Positions 37,835 to 47,083 of a stretch of 64,000 bases of DNA are shown piece by piece (within the stretch, counting starts at the first letter, position 1; every line of letters begins with the position of its first letter). The notes below the pieces were generated by a model. The model saw only the letters and a program-made list of their open reading frames with translations, was not told the origin of the DNA and searched no databases. The stretch is from Edaphobacter dinghuensis (lineage in GTDB: Bacteria; Acidobacteriota; Terriglobia; Terriglobales; Acidobacteriaceae): contig NZ_BMGT01000001.1 in NCBI RefSeq assembly GCF_014640335.1, positions 930,001 to 994,000 on the forward strand, given 5' to 3'. The position numbers were made by a program, and so were the translations under genes.

Positions 37835-39085
37835 TTGTCATCCGATTCAAAGGAACACCCGACTACTAGCCCGGACCATCAACTTCCGGCCCCTACTTCG
37901 GAGCAGCGCGAGCACCAGAACCATAAGGGTGTCCGGATTATCGTATGGGTCGTTATTCTCTTGATCTTCGCGGTCGCATTCTTCCTGATTATGCGGCAGC
38001 ATGCCACCACGGCAAAGAAGCCGTCACGGCGCGGTGCGGGAGGAACGACGACAATCACCACGGCGACTGCGCAAAAGGGTGATATCGGTGTCTATCTGGA
38101 CGCCATCGGTACGGTCACGCCGGTACATACGGCATCGATCACCAGTCAGGTGAACGGCATCGTGACGGCCGTGCACTATCAGGAAGGGCAGATCGTTCGC
38201 CAGGGCGCTCCTCTGATCGACATCGACTCGAGAACGTACCGCGCCACGTTGCTGCAGGCGCAGGGCATTCTGGAGAGGGATCAAAACATCCTTGCCCAGG
38301 CCAAGATGGACCTTGTTCGCTATCGTGATGCCTGGAATCGTAACGCGATTCCGAAGCAGACACTCGACGATCAGGAAAAGATCGTCCTGCAGGACGAGGG
38401 CACGGTTAAAAATGATCAGGGTGCAGTGCAGTTCGATCAGGTCCAGGTGGATTATTGCCACATCACGGCCCCCTTCACCGGCAGGGTCGGTCTACGCTTG
38501 GTAGACCCCGGCAATGTCGTTCAATCGTCGGGCGGAACAACGCTTGCGGTCGTTACCCAGATACAGCCGATCACGGCCATCTTTACGATTGCCGAGGACA
38601 ATCTCGGACAGGTTCAGCCTCGCCTGCACCAACAGGCAAAGCTTCCTGTCTATGCCTTCGACCGGACATCGCTGAATAAGATCGCTACGGGCTCGCTGCT
38701 TACGCTCGACAACCTGATCGATACGACGACCGGAACGGTCAAGGCCCGTGCCCTATTCGACAATAAGAACGGCGTGCTCTTTCCCAACGAGTTCATCAAC
38801 ACTCGGTTGCTGGTCAACACACTGCATGACGTGACTCTGATTCCCTCGTCGGCGGTACAGCACAACGGGCAGGAATCCTTCGTCTACATCATTCAAAACA
38901 ATGTGGCGCACGTTCGCAGTGTGAAGCCGGGAGTAACGGACGACAACACCACGCAGGTCGAAGGCATCAACCCCGGCGATGTCGTTGCCGACAGCAGCTT
39001 TGAGAAGTTGCAGGATAACGCCAAGGTCATCATCTCCAAGAAGCCTATTCCGGCCAGCACCACCACTGGGAGTGAAGCTCCTTGA
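37835..39085 (+). CDS. RND efflux periplasmic adaptor (MdtA-like)
   Basis: A 416-residue membrane fusion protein. An N-terminal anchor helix (IIVWVVILLIFAVAFFLI) is followed by the first half of the lipoyl domain (GDIGVYLDAIGTVTPVHTA), a coiled-coil hairpin (ILERDQNILAQAKMDLVRYRDAW), and the second half plus beta-barrel (VDYCHITAPFTGRVGLRLVDPG). It bridges the inner membrane permeases and the outer membrane channel. The start is TTG at 37835 with AGGAG five bases upstream; no ATG or GTG gives a complete anchor. The stop overlaps the first permease (TTGA). Substrates of MdtA-type systems are drugs, bile salts or other amphiphiles; none can be named here. Confidence 0.88.
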   Translation: MSSDSKEHPTTSPDHQLPAPTSEQREHQNHKGVRIIVWVVILLIFAVAFFLIMRQHATTAKKPSRRGAGGTTTITTATAQKGDIGVYLDAIGTVTPVHTASITSQVNGIVTAVHYQEGQIVRQGAPLIDIDSRTYRATLLQAQGILERDQNILAQAKMDLVRYRDAWNRNAIPKQTLDDQEKIVLQDEGTVKNDQGAVQFDQVQVDYCHITAPFTGRVGLRLVDPGNVVQSSGGTTLAVVTQIQPITAIFTIAEDNLGQVQPRLHQQAKLPVYAFDRTSLNKIATGSLLTLDNLIDTTTGTVKARALFDNKNGVLFPNEFINTRLLVNTLHDVTLIPSSAVQHNGQESFVYIIQNNVAHVRSVKPGVTDDNTTQVEGINPGDVVADSSFEKLQDNAKVIISKKPIPASTTTGSEAP

Positions 39086-42000
39086 GTCCCTCACGCCCGT
39101 TTATTCTTCGTCCTGTTGCAACGTCGTTGCTGATGGCGGCCATTCTGCTGGTGGGCCTTGTGGGCTTCACGCAGTTGCCCGTCTCCGCGCTGCCTGAGGT
39201 GAACTATCCGACCATTCAGGTCGTCACCTTTTATCCGGGAGCGAGTCCGGAGGTCGTCGCCACTACCGTCACAGCTCCGCTGGAGCGGCAGTTTGGCCAG
39301 CTTCAGGGACTTAGCCAGATGACCTCCAGCAGCTCGGGCGGCAACTCTGTCATCGTGCTCCAGTTCAATCTCAACCTGGATATCGACGTTGCTGAAGAAG
39401 AAGTACAGTCGGGCATCAACGCATCGCAAAGTTATCTTCCGGCAAACCTGCCTTCTCCGCCGATCTACAGCAAGACCAATCCTGCCGACGCGCCGATTCT
39501 GACGCTGGCCATCACATCGAAGACCTTGCCGCTCTCGCAAGTGGAAGACCTGATCGATACTCGCTTTGCGCCGAAGATCTCGCAGCTCAGCGGAGTCGGA
39601 CTGGTCAGCATCAGCGGCGGTCAGAAACCGGCAGTGCGGATTCAGGTGAATCCTTCGGCGCTGTCTTCGTACGGTATTGATCTTGAAGCTCTACGTACGG
39701 CCGTGTCGCAGGCCAGCGTCAATGCTGCCAAAGGAAACTTCGATGGTCCGCGCCAGGACTATCAGATCGACGCTAACGACCAGTTGGTCACCAGCGGAGA
39801 CTACAAAAAGGTCGTGGTCGCCTATCGGAACGGCGCTCCGGTCATGCTTACGGACGTAGCCACGATTGTGGATGGTGTTGAAAATAGCGTTCAGGCTGCG
39901 TGGATGGATCAGACTCCGGCCGTGATCGTCAATATTCAACGACAACCCGGCGGCAATACGATCAGCGTCGTCAAGAGCATCAAGAAGATTCTGCCGCAGC
40001 TGAAAGCCGATCTTCCTGCCGGTATTCAGATCACGACGATGACGGACCTGACCACCGGCATTCAGGCCTCGGTCAACGACGTTGAATTCGAGTTGCTGCT
40101 CACCATCTTCCTGGTTGTGATGGTGATCTTTCTCTTCTTAAGGAACCTCTACGCCACCATTATTCCCAGTGTAGCGGTGCCGTTGTCTCTAGTCGGAACA
40201 TTCGCGGTGATGTACGCCCTAGGCTACAGCCTCGATAATTTATCGCTCATGGCGCTTACGATCTCGACCGGCTTCGTTGTCGACGATGCCATCGTCATGA
40301 TCGAAAACATCGCGCGCTATCTCGAAGACGGTGACACGCCCATGGAGGCGGCGTTCAAAGGTGCAGAGCAGATCGGCTTCACGATCATGTCGCTGACGGT
40401 CTCGCTCATCGCGGTTTTGATCCCGCTGCTCTTTATGGGAGACATCGTTGGCCGCCTCTTCCGCGAATTCGCCGTTACGCTTGCCGTTACCATCATCATC
40501 TCGGCCGTGGTCTCGCTTACGCTGACGCCGATGATGTCCTCGCGCATCCTTAAGCACACCCCGCCCGAGGAGCAGGGACGCTTCTTCAAATCGTCCGAGC
40601 GCGTCTTCGAGAGCATGATTGCCTTTTACGGACGAACATTGAAGGTCGTTCTCCGCTACCGCACCATCACGCTTCTGGTCGCGCTTGCAACGCTGGTGCT
40701 TACTGTCTTCCTCTACATCATTATTCCTAAGGGCTTCTTCCCGGTGCAGGATACGGGCGTGATTCAGGGTATCTCGCAGGCCTCACCGACGATCGGGTCT
40801 AAATCGATGGCAGCCAAGCAAAAGGAGCTGGCAAAGATCATTCTGCAGGACCCGGCGGTTCAGAGTCTCTCCTCCTTTATTGGTGCTGACGGGACGAACA
40901 CCACGATCAACAGTGGCAGAATGTCGATCAATCTCAAGCCGCTGTCCGAACGCGATCTTAGCGCCTCGGACGTCATTCGCCGGTTGCAAAACAAGCTGAA
41001 GGATGTGCAGGGCATCGAGCTCTACATGCAGCCGGTGCAGAACATCACGGTCGATGACCGTGTCAGTCGCACGCAATATCAGTACACACTCGAAGACCCG
41101 GACCAGAACGAGTTGAACGAGTGGACAGCGCGGCTGGTCGATAAGATGAAGCAGTTGCCGGAGATCGAAGACGTCGCTACCGATCAGCAGATGGGCGGCC
41201 TTGCCGTCGACCTTGTTATCGACCGAGCAACGGCGTCTCGCCTTGGCATTGCTCCCACGACAATCGACAACACGCTCTACGATGCCTTTGGTCAGCGCCA
41301 GATCAACACGATGTACACGCAGCTGAACCAGTATCACGTCATTCTCGAGGCCCAGCCGCAGTTTCAGTTGGACCCCAACATGTTGAGCCATCTTTATATC
41401 CAGTCCAATGCTGCTGCAGGCACAACTGGCGCCGGCGGCTCATCGGCTTCCGGCAGAGGATCGACCTCGGCAGGTTCGAACACGCTGACTACTTCTGCTC
41501 TGTACACTCCTTCAGCAAATACGCTTACGCCGCCTGCAAGTGCGCTTACTGCCAGTGCAGCTACCATCAACCGTGGCGCAGGGTCCGCGGGAGGTACAAG
41601 CTCTGCTACGAGCAGCGCTGTACCTTTCAGCGCGTTCTCGCACTTTGAGCGTACGACCGAGCCGCTCTCTATCACCCATCAGGGACAGTTCCCGGCGATC
41701 ACTGTATCTTTCAACCTGGCACCGAACGGATCTCTTGGCGGCGCGATTGATGCGATCACCAAGGTGCAGAAAGATATGCACATGCCGGCCAGTCTGCAGG
41801 CGGATTTTGAGGGAACGGCTGCGTCCTTCCGTAACTCACTTTCGAATGAACCTCTCCTTATCCTCGCTGCTCTCGTCACCGTCTACATCGTGCTCGGCGT
41901 ACTGTACGAGAGCTTCATTCATCCGGTCACAATTCTTTCCACGCTTCCCTCTGCCGGAGTAGGCGCGTTTCTCGCGCTTATTATCTTTCATCAATCTCTC

Positions 42001-42399
42001 AGTATCGTCGCGATCATAGGACTTGTTCTATTGATAGGTATTGTTGAGAAGAACGGCATTATGATGGTGGACTTCGCTCTGGAAGCTGAGCGAGAGCGTG
42101 GCAAGAGTGCGACTGACGCCATCTATGAGGCGTGCCTGCTTCGCTTCCGTCCCATCATGATGACGACGATGGCTGCGTTGCTGGCTGGTGTCCCGCTGGC
42201 CTTCGGTTCCGGCGAAGGTTCGGAGTTGCGCAAACCGCTCGGCATTGCCATGGTCGGCGGCCTGCTGCTTAGCCAGATACTCACCCTCTACACCACGCCT
42301 GTCATCTATATCTTCTTCGATGGCATCGCGACGCGTTTCTCGAGCAAGCGAGGAAGCCCGCATCCAGGTAACGAGCCACAATCCGCAGGGCAGCCATGA
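39082..42399 (+). CDS. RND efflux permease 1 (MdtB-like), with low-complexity insert
   Basis: An inner membrane proton-driven pump of 1105 residues with the RND/HAE1 pattern: the first helix (PVATSLLMAAILLVGLVGF), VNYPTIQVVTFYPGASPEVV, and TM4 with the proton-relay Asp pair (GFVVDDAIVMIENI). It starts at TTG 39082, four bases into the adaptor stop. The domain before the second transmembrane half carries an insert of about 78 residues (about 775-853) rich in Ser, Thr, Gly and Ala (such as SSASGRGSTSAGS and TINRGAGSAGGTSSATSS). The neighbouring permease has no such insert. The two permeases likely form a mixed trimer like MdtBC. Confidence 0.9.
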   Translation: MSPSRPFILRPVATSLLMAAILLVGLVGFTQLPVSALPEVNYPTIQVVTFYPGASPEVVATTVTAPLERQFGQLQGLSQMTSSSSGGNSVIVLQFNLNLDIDVAEEEVQSGINASQSYLPANLPSPPIYSKTNPADAPILTLAITSKTLPLSQVEDLIDTRFAPKISQLSGVGLVSISGGQKPAVRIQVNPSALSSYGIDLEALRTAVSQASVNAAKGNFDGPRQDYQIDANDQLVTSGDYKKVVVAYRNGAPVMLTDVATIVDGVENSVQAAWMDQTPAVIVNIQRQPGGNTISVVKSIKKILPQLKADLPAGIQITTMTDLTTGIQASVNDVEFELLLTIFLVVMVIFLFLRNLYATIIPSVAVPLSLVGTFAVMYALGYSLDNLSLMALTISTGFVVDDAIVMIENIARYLEDGDTPMEAAFKGAEQIGFTIMSLTVSLIAVLIPLLFMGDIVGRLFREFAVTLAVTIIISAVVSLTLTPMMSSRILKHTPPEEQGRFFKSSERVFESMIAFYGRTLKVVLRYRTITLLVALATLVLTVFLYIIIPKGFFPVQDTGVIQGISQASPTIGSKSMAAKQKELAKIILQDPAVQSLSSFIGADGTNTTINSGRMSINLKPLSERDLSASDVIRRLQNKLKDVQGIELYMQPVQNITVDDRVSRTQYQYTLEDPDQNELNEWTARLVDKMKQLPEIEDVATDQQMGGLAVDLVIDRATASRLGIAPTTIDNTLYDAFGQRQINTMYTQLNQYHVILEAQPQFQLDPNMLSHLYIQSNAAAGTTGAGGSSASGRGSTSAGSNTLTTSALYTPSANTLTPPASALTASAATINRGAGSAGGTSSATSSAVPFSAFSHFERTTEPLSITHQGQFPAITVSFNLAPNGSLGGAIDAITKVQKDMHMPASLQADFEGTAASFRNSLSNEPLLILAALVTVYIVLGVLYESFIHPVTILSTLPSAGVGAFLALIIFHQSLSIVAIIGLVLLIGIVEKNGIMMVDFALEAERERGKSATDAIYEACLLRFRPIMMTTMAALLAGVPLAFGSGEGSELRKPLGIAMVGGLLLSQILTLYTTPVIYIFFDGIATRFSSKRGSPHPGNEPQSAGQP

Positions 42400-45300
42400 A
42401 CATCTCCGCGCCCTTTATCCATCGACCTGTTGCGACGACTCTACTGACGATCGCGATCGCAATCGCTGGAGCGATAGCCTTCACCGTGCTTCCTGTCTCT
42501 CCGTTGCCCCAGGTCGATTTTCCTACGATCTCGGTCAATGCAGGTCTTCCCGGAGCCAGCGCGGAGATTATGGCTTCGTCTGTGGCTACGCCGCTGGAGC
42601 GGCAGTTTGGCCATATTGCCGGCGTCACCGAGATGACCTCTTCGAGCAGTCTCGGCTCGACGCAGATCACCATTCAGTTTGATCTGAGCCGCAATATCGA
42701 CGGCGCGGCACGCGATGTTCAGGCTGCGATCAATGCAGCGCGCACCTATCTTCCCGCCAACCTTCCCGGAAACCCCACGTATCGTAAGGTCAATCCGGCA
42801 GACGCCGCGATCATGATCCTTACGCTGACGTCGGACAAGTATGATCCGGGAACCCTCTATGACGAAGCCTCCACGGTGCTTCAGCAAAAGCTCTCGCAGA
42901 TTGAGGGTGTGGGACAGGTAAGCGTCGGTGGTGGTGCGCTCCCATCGGTTCGTGTCGAAGTGAACCCCACCAAGCTGGCGAGCTATGGACTGACGATGGC
43001 CAATCTTCAGGCACAGCTCAGTCTGCAGAACTCTGCCCTTGCCAAAGGACAGATTACCGACGGCAACATCACCGCAGATATTCTGGCCAACGATCAGATA
43101 TCAAAGGCGGTGGATTACAAGCCCCTGATCGTCGGCTATAAAAACGGTGCGGCAATTCATCTATCCGATGTCGCGGATGTGATCGACTCTGTGGAGAATA
43201 TCCGCAACGGTGGATATCTCAACGGCAAACGAGCCATCAACATCATCATTCACCGCGAGCCGGGCGCCAACATCATCGACACCAACGATCGGATTCTCGC
43301 TGCGATTCCTTCGATGAAGGCCTCTATTCCGCAGGGGATCGATATCACGGTCATGCTCGATCGCACGACCACTATTCGGGCTTCGGTTCACGACGTGGAA
43401 TGGACGCTTCTGCTCTCGATCATTCTCGTCATCTTTGTCGTTTTTGTATTTCTCAGGAATGTGCGCGCAACGCTTATTCCAGCGGTTGCGGTGCCTGTTT
43501 CCCTCATCGGCACCTTGGCTGTGATGTATCTCTTCGGCTATAGCATCGACAACTTGTCGCTGATGGCGCTCACCATCTCTACGGGTTTCGTCGTCGACGA
43601 CGCTATCGTCGTCATGGAAAATATTACTCGCCATCTTGAAGCTGGCATGAGCTCTTTTGCTGCGACGATCAAAGGTGCGCAGGAGATCGGCTTCACCGTC
43701 ATGTCGATCAGCTTCTCGCTCATCGCGGTATTTATTCCGTTGATTCTGATGGGCGGGATCGTCGGCAGGCTCTTCCGTGAATTCGCGATTACGCTTTCGA
43801 CCGCCATCCTCGTCTCGATGGTCATCTCTCTGACGACCACGCCTACGATGTGCGCGTACATCCTGAAAGACGAGCACAAACAAAAGCATGGCCGCCTTTA
43901 CATGGCGAACGAGAGATTCTTTGAGTGGGTGCTCTCACTCTATCGTCGAACGTTGCACTGGGTTCTCGACAACCCTGGTCTTACGCTCACCGTTCTCTTT
44001 CTTACCATTCTGTTGAATGTTGCCATTGTCCTGAAGATCCCCAAAGGCTTCTTTCCCCAGCAGGATACAGGTGCGATTGCAGGCGGAATCCAGGGCCCGC
44101 AGGACGCATCTTTTCCGGCGATGGACGCTGCTACGAAGCAGGTAGAAGATGTCGTCATGAAAGATCCAGCCGTCCAGACCGTGATTGCATTTACGGGTGG
44201 CGGCAACACGGGCTTTGTCTATATCACACTGAAGCCGCTTGATGTGCGTAAGATCGGTGCTCCTGAAGTCATCAACCGCTTGCGGCCGAAGCTCGATAAG
44301 CTTACCGGAGCTTCTACTTTTCTTCAGGCTTCGCAGGACCTTCGTATCGGTGGACGCTCGAGCAACGCTCTTTATCAGTACACGCTGCAAGCCGATAATA
44401 TCGCCGACCTCTCAAAATGGGGTCCGATTGTGTTGGAGCATATGAAGCATCTGCCTGGTCTGCAGGACGTCAATACAGATCAGCAAAATGGCGGACTCGA
44501 TCTTTTACTGAATTATGATCGCGTCAGAGCTGCCAGCCTGGGACAGACGGCTCAATCGCTCGACTCATCACTCTACAGTGCCTTTGGCCAGTCCCAAGTT
44601 TCTGTTATCTATACTCAGCTTAATCAGTACTATGTTGTTCTTGAGGTTGCGCCGCCGTATTGGCAGAGCCCCGAGGGCCTCAAAAATATCTACCTGCGCC
44701 CTGGAGGAACTACTAATCCGACCTCCACCGGCAACGTTCCTCTTTACACGATGGCAACGAGCCGGGCCGATACCATTCCACTGTCGCTGCCGCATACGGG
44801 GCTGTTTCCTTCTACGACCATCTCTTTCAATCTTGCTCCTGGTGTCTCGCTGAGCGATGCGACTCTTGCGATTAATCAGATGCAGGACCGCTTGGGGATT
44901 CCCGCTACTGTTCACGGCTTCTTCGCCGGTACGCTGCAGGCCTATCAGGATTCGCTCGGCACAGAGCCTATTCTCGTACTGACCGCGCTCTTTGCTGTCT
45001 ACATTGTGCTCGGTATTCTTTACGAGAGTTTGGTTCATCCCATCACAATTCTGTCGACGCTGCCGTCGGCCAGCGTGGGTGCTATGCTGGCACTTCTTCT
45101 CTTCCACGAAGACCTGAACGTAATCTCTATCATCGGTATCGTGCTGCTGATAGGCATCGTAAAAAAGAATGCCATCATGATGATCGACTTCGCACTTCAG
45201 GTCGAGCGCGAGCAGGGGATGAGTCCCGAGGATGCCATCTTCGAAGCCTGCATGCTTCGCTTCCGTCCTATTCTGATGACCACGACAGCCGCATTGTTTG

Positions 45301-45515
45301 GGGCCATCCCGCTTGCGTTTGGAACTGGCATGGGCTCGGAGCTGCGTCGTCCACTGGGCATCACTATCGTAGGAGGTCTGCTCGTGAGCCAACTCCTGAC
45401 GCTTTACACCACTCCCGTCGTTTACCTTACCCTCGACCGCTTGCGTCTTCGCATCCAGGGCAGAAAACACGACACGTTTCATGCTGCGGTCGGCCCAACA
45501 CCGGCCACAGATTAA
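42396..45515 (+). CDS. RND efflux permease 2 (MdtC-like)
   Basis: An inner membrane RND pump of 1039 residues. Its N-terminus (PVATTLLTIAIAIAGAIAF), porter-domain start (LPQVDFPTISVNAGLPGAS) and TM4 acid pair (STGFVVDDAIVVMENITRH) match the HAE1 family; the second half has TRTS-like loops and a final GIVKKNAIMMIDFALQVE helix. It starts with ATG overlapping the stop of permease 1 (ATGA), so the two are translationally coupled and probably made in a fixed ratio. The two permeases are clearly related but not recent copies. It lacks the low-complexity insert of permease 1. Confidence 0.92.
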   Translation: MNISAPFIHRPVATTLLTIAIAIAGAIAFTVLPVSPLPQVDFPTISVNAGLPGASAEIMASSVATPLERQFGHIAGVTEMTSSSSLGSTQITIQFDLSRNIDGAARDVQAAINAARTYLPANLPGNPTYRKVNPADAAIMILTLTSDKYDPGTLYDEASTVLQQKLSQIEGVGQVSVGGGALPSVRVEVNPTKLASYGLTMANLQAQLSLQNSALAKGQITDGNITADILANDQISKAVDYKPLIVGYKNGAAIHLSDVADVIDSVENIRNGGYLNGKRAINIIIHREPGANIIDTNDRILAAIPSMKASIPQGIDITVMLDRTTTIRASVHDVEWTLLLSIILVIFVVFVFLRNVRATLIPAVAVPVSLIGTLAVMYLFGYSIDNLSLMALTISTGFVVDDAIVVMENITRHLEAGMSSFAATIKGAQEIGFTVMSISFSLIAVFIPLILMGGIVGRLFREFAITLSTAILVSMVISLTTTPTMCAYILKDEHKQKHGRLYMANERFFEWVLSLYRRTLHWVLDNPGLTLTVLFLTILLNVAIVLKIPKGFFPQQDTGAIAGGIQGPQDASFPAMDAATKQVEDVVMKDPAVQTVIAFTGGGNTGFVYITLKPLDVRKIGAPEVINRLRPKLDKLTGASTFLQASQDLRIGGRSSNALYQYTLQADNIADLSKWGPIVLEHMKHLPGLQDVNTDQQNGGLDLLLNYDRVRAASLGQTAQSLDSSLYSAFGQSQVSVIYTQLNQYYVVLEVAPPYWQSPEGLKNIYLRPGGTTNPTSTGNVPLYTMATSRADTIPLSLPHTGLFPSTTISFNLAPGVSLSDATLAINQMQDRLGIPATVHGFFAGTLQAYQDSLGTEPILVLTALFAVYIVLGILYESLVHPITILSTLPSASVGAMLALLLFHEDLNVISIIGIVLLIGIVKKNAIMMIDFALQVEREQGMSPEDAIFEACMLRFRPILMTTTAALFGAIPLAFGTGMGSELRRPLGITIVGGLLVSQLLTLYTTPVVYLTLDRLRLRIQGRKHDTFHAAVGPTPATD

Positions 45516-45539
45516 TTCGAGCCATCACGGTTTAAACTT

Positions 45540-47066
45540 ATGACTACACTTCGTTTCAAAGTCGCCATCTACCCCGCCATCGCAGCGGCTGTGCTTCTTA
45601 CCGGCTGCCGGGTCGGCCCCAAATATCACACTCCTCCAGCGACGGCCCAGGCCCCGCCGATCTCGTACAAAGAATCCCCCACGCAGTTCAAGGACACCGA
45701 TGGTTGGAAGGTCGCTCAACCCCAGGATGCCATGCTTCATGGCAAATGGTGGGAGATCTACAACGACTCCGAGTTGAATGCGCTCGAAGATCAGGTCAAC
45801 ATCAACAACCAGAACATAAAAGAATACTTTCAAAATTTTATGGCGGCGCGCGCGCTTGTTCGCGAAGCTCGCGCTCAATTCTTTCCAACGGCATCGATTG
45901 GCCCGTCGTATACGCGCTCTCGCTCCTCAGCTAATCTTAAAAATTCGACTGGAACGGGTGGTACCAGCGCCGGTGCGCAAAGCTCGCTCATCTCGATGCC
46001 TCTCGATGTATCGTGGGAGCCGGACTTGTGGGGCCGCATTCGCAATACTGTTGACGCCGCGCGTTTCCAGGCACAGATCAGTGCAGCCGATCTGGAGAAC
46101 GAGCGTCTTAGCGAACAGGCGGATCTTGCTGAGTTCTTCTTCGAGCTTCGGGGCCAGGACGCTTTGCAGGCTCTCTATGCCTCTACGATCGAAGCCGACA
46201 AAAAAGCGCTCGACCTCGCTCGCGCCCGCTATGAGACCGGCGTTGACGATCAAATTTCCGTTGTCGAAGCACAGAACACGTTACAGAGTGCCGAATCGGA
46301 GTCAATTAATCTCGGCGTAGCCCGTGCTCAATATGAGCATGCCATTGCGGTTCTTATAGGCACCAACCCATCCAGCTTCTCCATTCCGGTCAAGCCGCTC
46401 AACGCTCAACCACCTGCTGTTCCTATTGGGATGCCTTCGCAGCTTTTGGAGCGCCGTCCCGACATTGCCGCCTCCGAGCGCGCGATGGCAGTTGCCAACG
46501 CACAGATTGGCATAGCCTACGCTGCTTTCTATCCAAACCTTACTCTGAGTGCTTCAGGAGGTTTCAACAGTTCTTCCCTCGGAAAACTCTTCGATTGGCC
46601 GAGCCGCTTTTGGTCTATCGGCCCATCCATCTCGGAGACCGTCCTCGATGTGGGCCTGCGCACCGCAGGCGCACAACAATACACCGCCACCTACAATGCC
46701 AGCGTTGCCACTTATCGCGAGACGGTCCTCACCGCCTTTCAGCAGGTTGAAGATTATCTTGCTTCGGTCCGCATCCTCTCCCAGCAGATCCTTAAGGAGC
46801 AGGAAGCAGTCCTATCGGCACAACGCTTTGTCGATTTGGAGACTGCGCGCTATAAGACTGGAATCGATCCGTATGTCGACGTCGTTACGGCACAGACTAC
46901 GCTGCTCACCAATCAGCGCACGCTTGCCACGCTTGAGATTCAGAGCATGACATCATCGGTGCAACTGATACAGGCGCTTGGCGGAGGGTGGGATAGGACG
47001 CAGCTTCCGACCCCATCCCAGGTCAGCGCTGCGCCCAGCAAAGCCGACACCGCTATCCAAAAATAG
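45540..47066 (+). CDS. Outer membrane efflux lipoprotein (NodT family)
   Basis: A 508-residue TolC-like outer membrane factor that completes the RND pump. The lipobox is AAAVLLTGC (Cys23), followed by RVGPKYHTPP, the conserved start of NodT/OprM proteins. Two copies of the efflux repeat follow: WEPDLWGRIRNTVDAARFQAQIS and DLARARYETGVDDQISVVEAQNT in the first, then RRPDIAASERAMAVANAQIGIAYAAFYP and ARYKTGIDPYVDVVTAQTTL in the second. Length is typical. It follows permease 2 by 24 bases and closes the operon; a hairpin overlaps its last nine codons and separates it from the convergent nrdB. Confidence 0.92.
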   Translation: MTTLRFKVAIYPAIAAAVLLTGCRVGPKYHTPPATAQAPPISYKESPTQFKDTDGWKVAQPQDAMLHGKWWEIYNDSELNALEDQVNINNQNIKEYFQNFMAARALVREARAQFFPTASIGPSYTRSRSSANLKNSTGTGGTSAGAQSSLISMPLDVSWEPDLWGRIRNTVDAARFQAQISAADLENERLSEQADLAEFFFELRGQDALQALYASTIEADKKALDLARARYETGVDDQISVVEAQNTLQSAESESINLGVARAQYEHAIAVLIGTNPSSFSIPVKPLNAQPPAVPIGMPSQLLERRPDIAASERAMAVANAQIGIAYAAFYPNLTLSASGGFNSSSLGKLFDWPSRFWSIGPSISETVLDVGLRTAGAQQYTATYNASVATYRETVLTAFQQVEDYLASVRILSQQILKEQEAVLSAQRFVDLETARYKTGIDPYVDVVTAQTTLLTNQRTLATLEIQSMTSSVQLIQALGGGWDRTQLPTPSQVSAAPSKADTAIQK

Positions 47067-47082
47067 CGATGTCGGCTTTGCT
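47037..47082. terminator. Bidirectional terminator overlapping the end of the NodT gene
   Basis: AGCAAAGCCGACA (47037-47049) pairs with TGTCGGCTTTGCT (47070-47082), and after one mismatch five more pairs form around a loop with AAAAA. It covers the last codons and stop (47064-47066) of the efflux gene and ends one base before the nrdB stop. On the minus strand it also has a short T run. Confidence 0.8.
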
Positions 47083-47083
47083 G

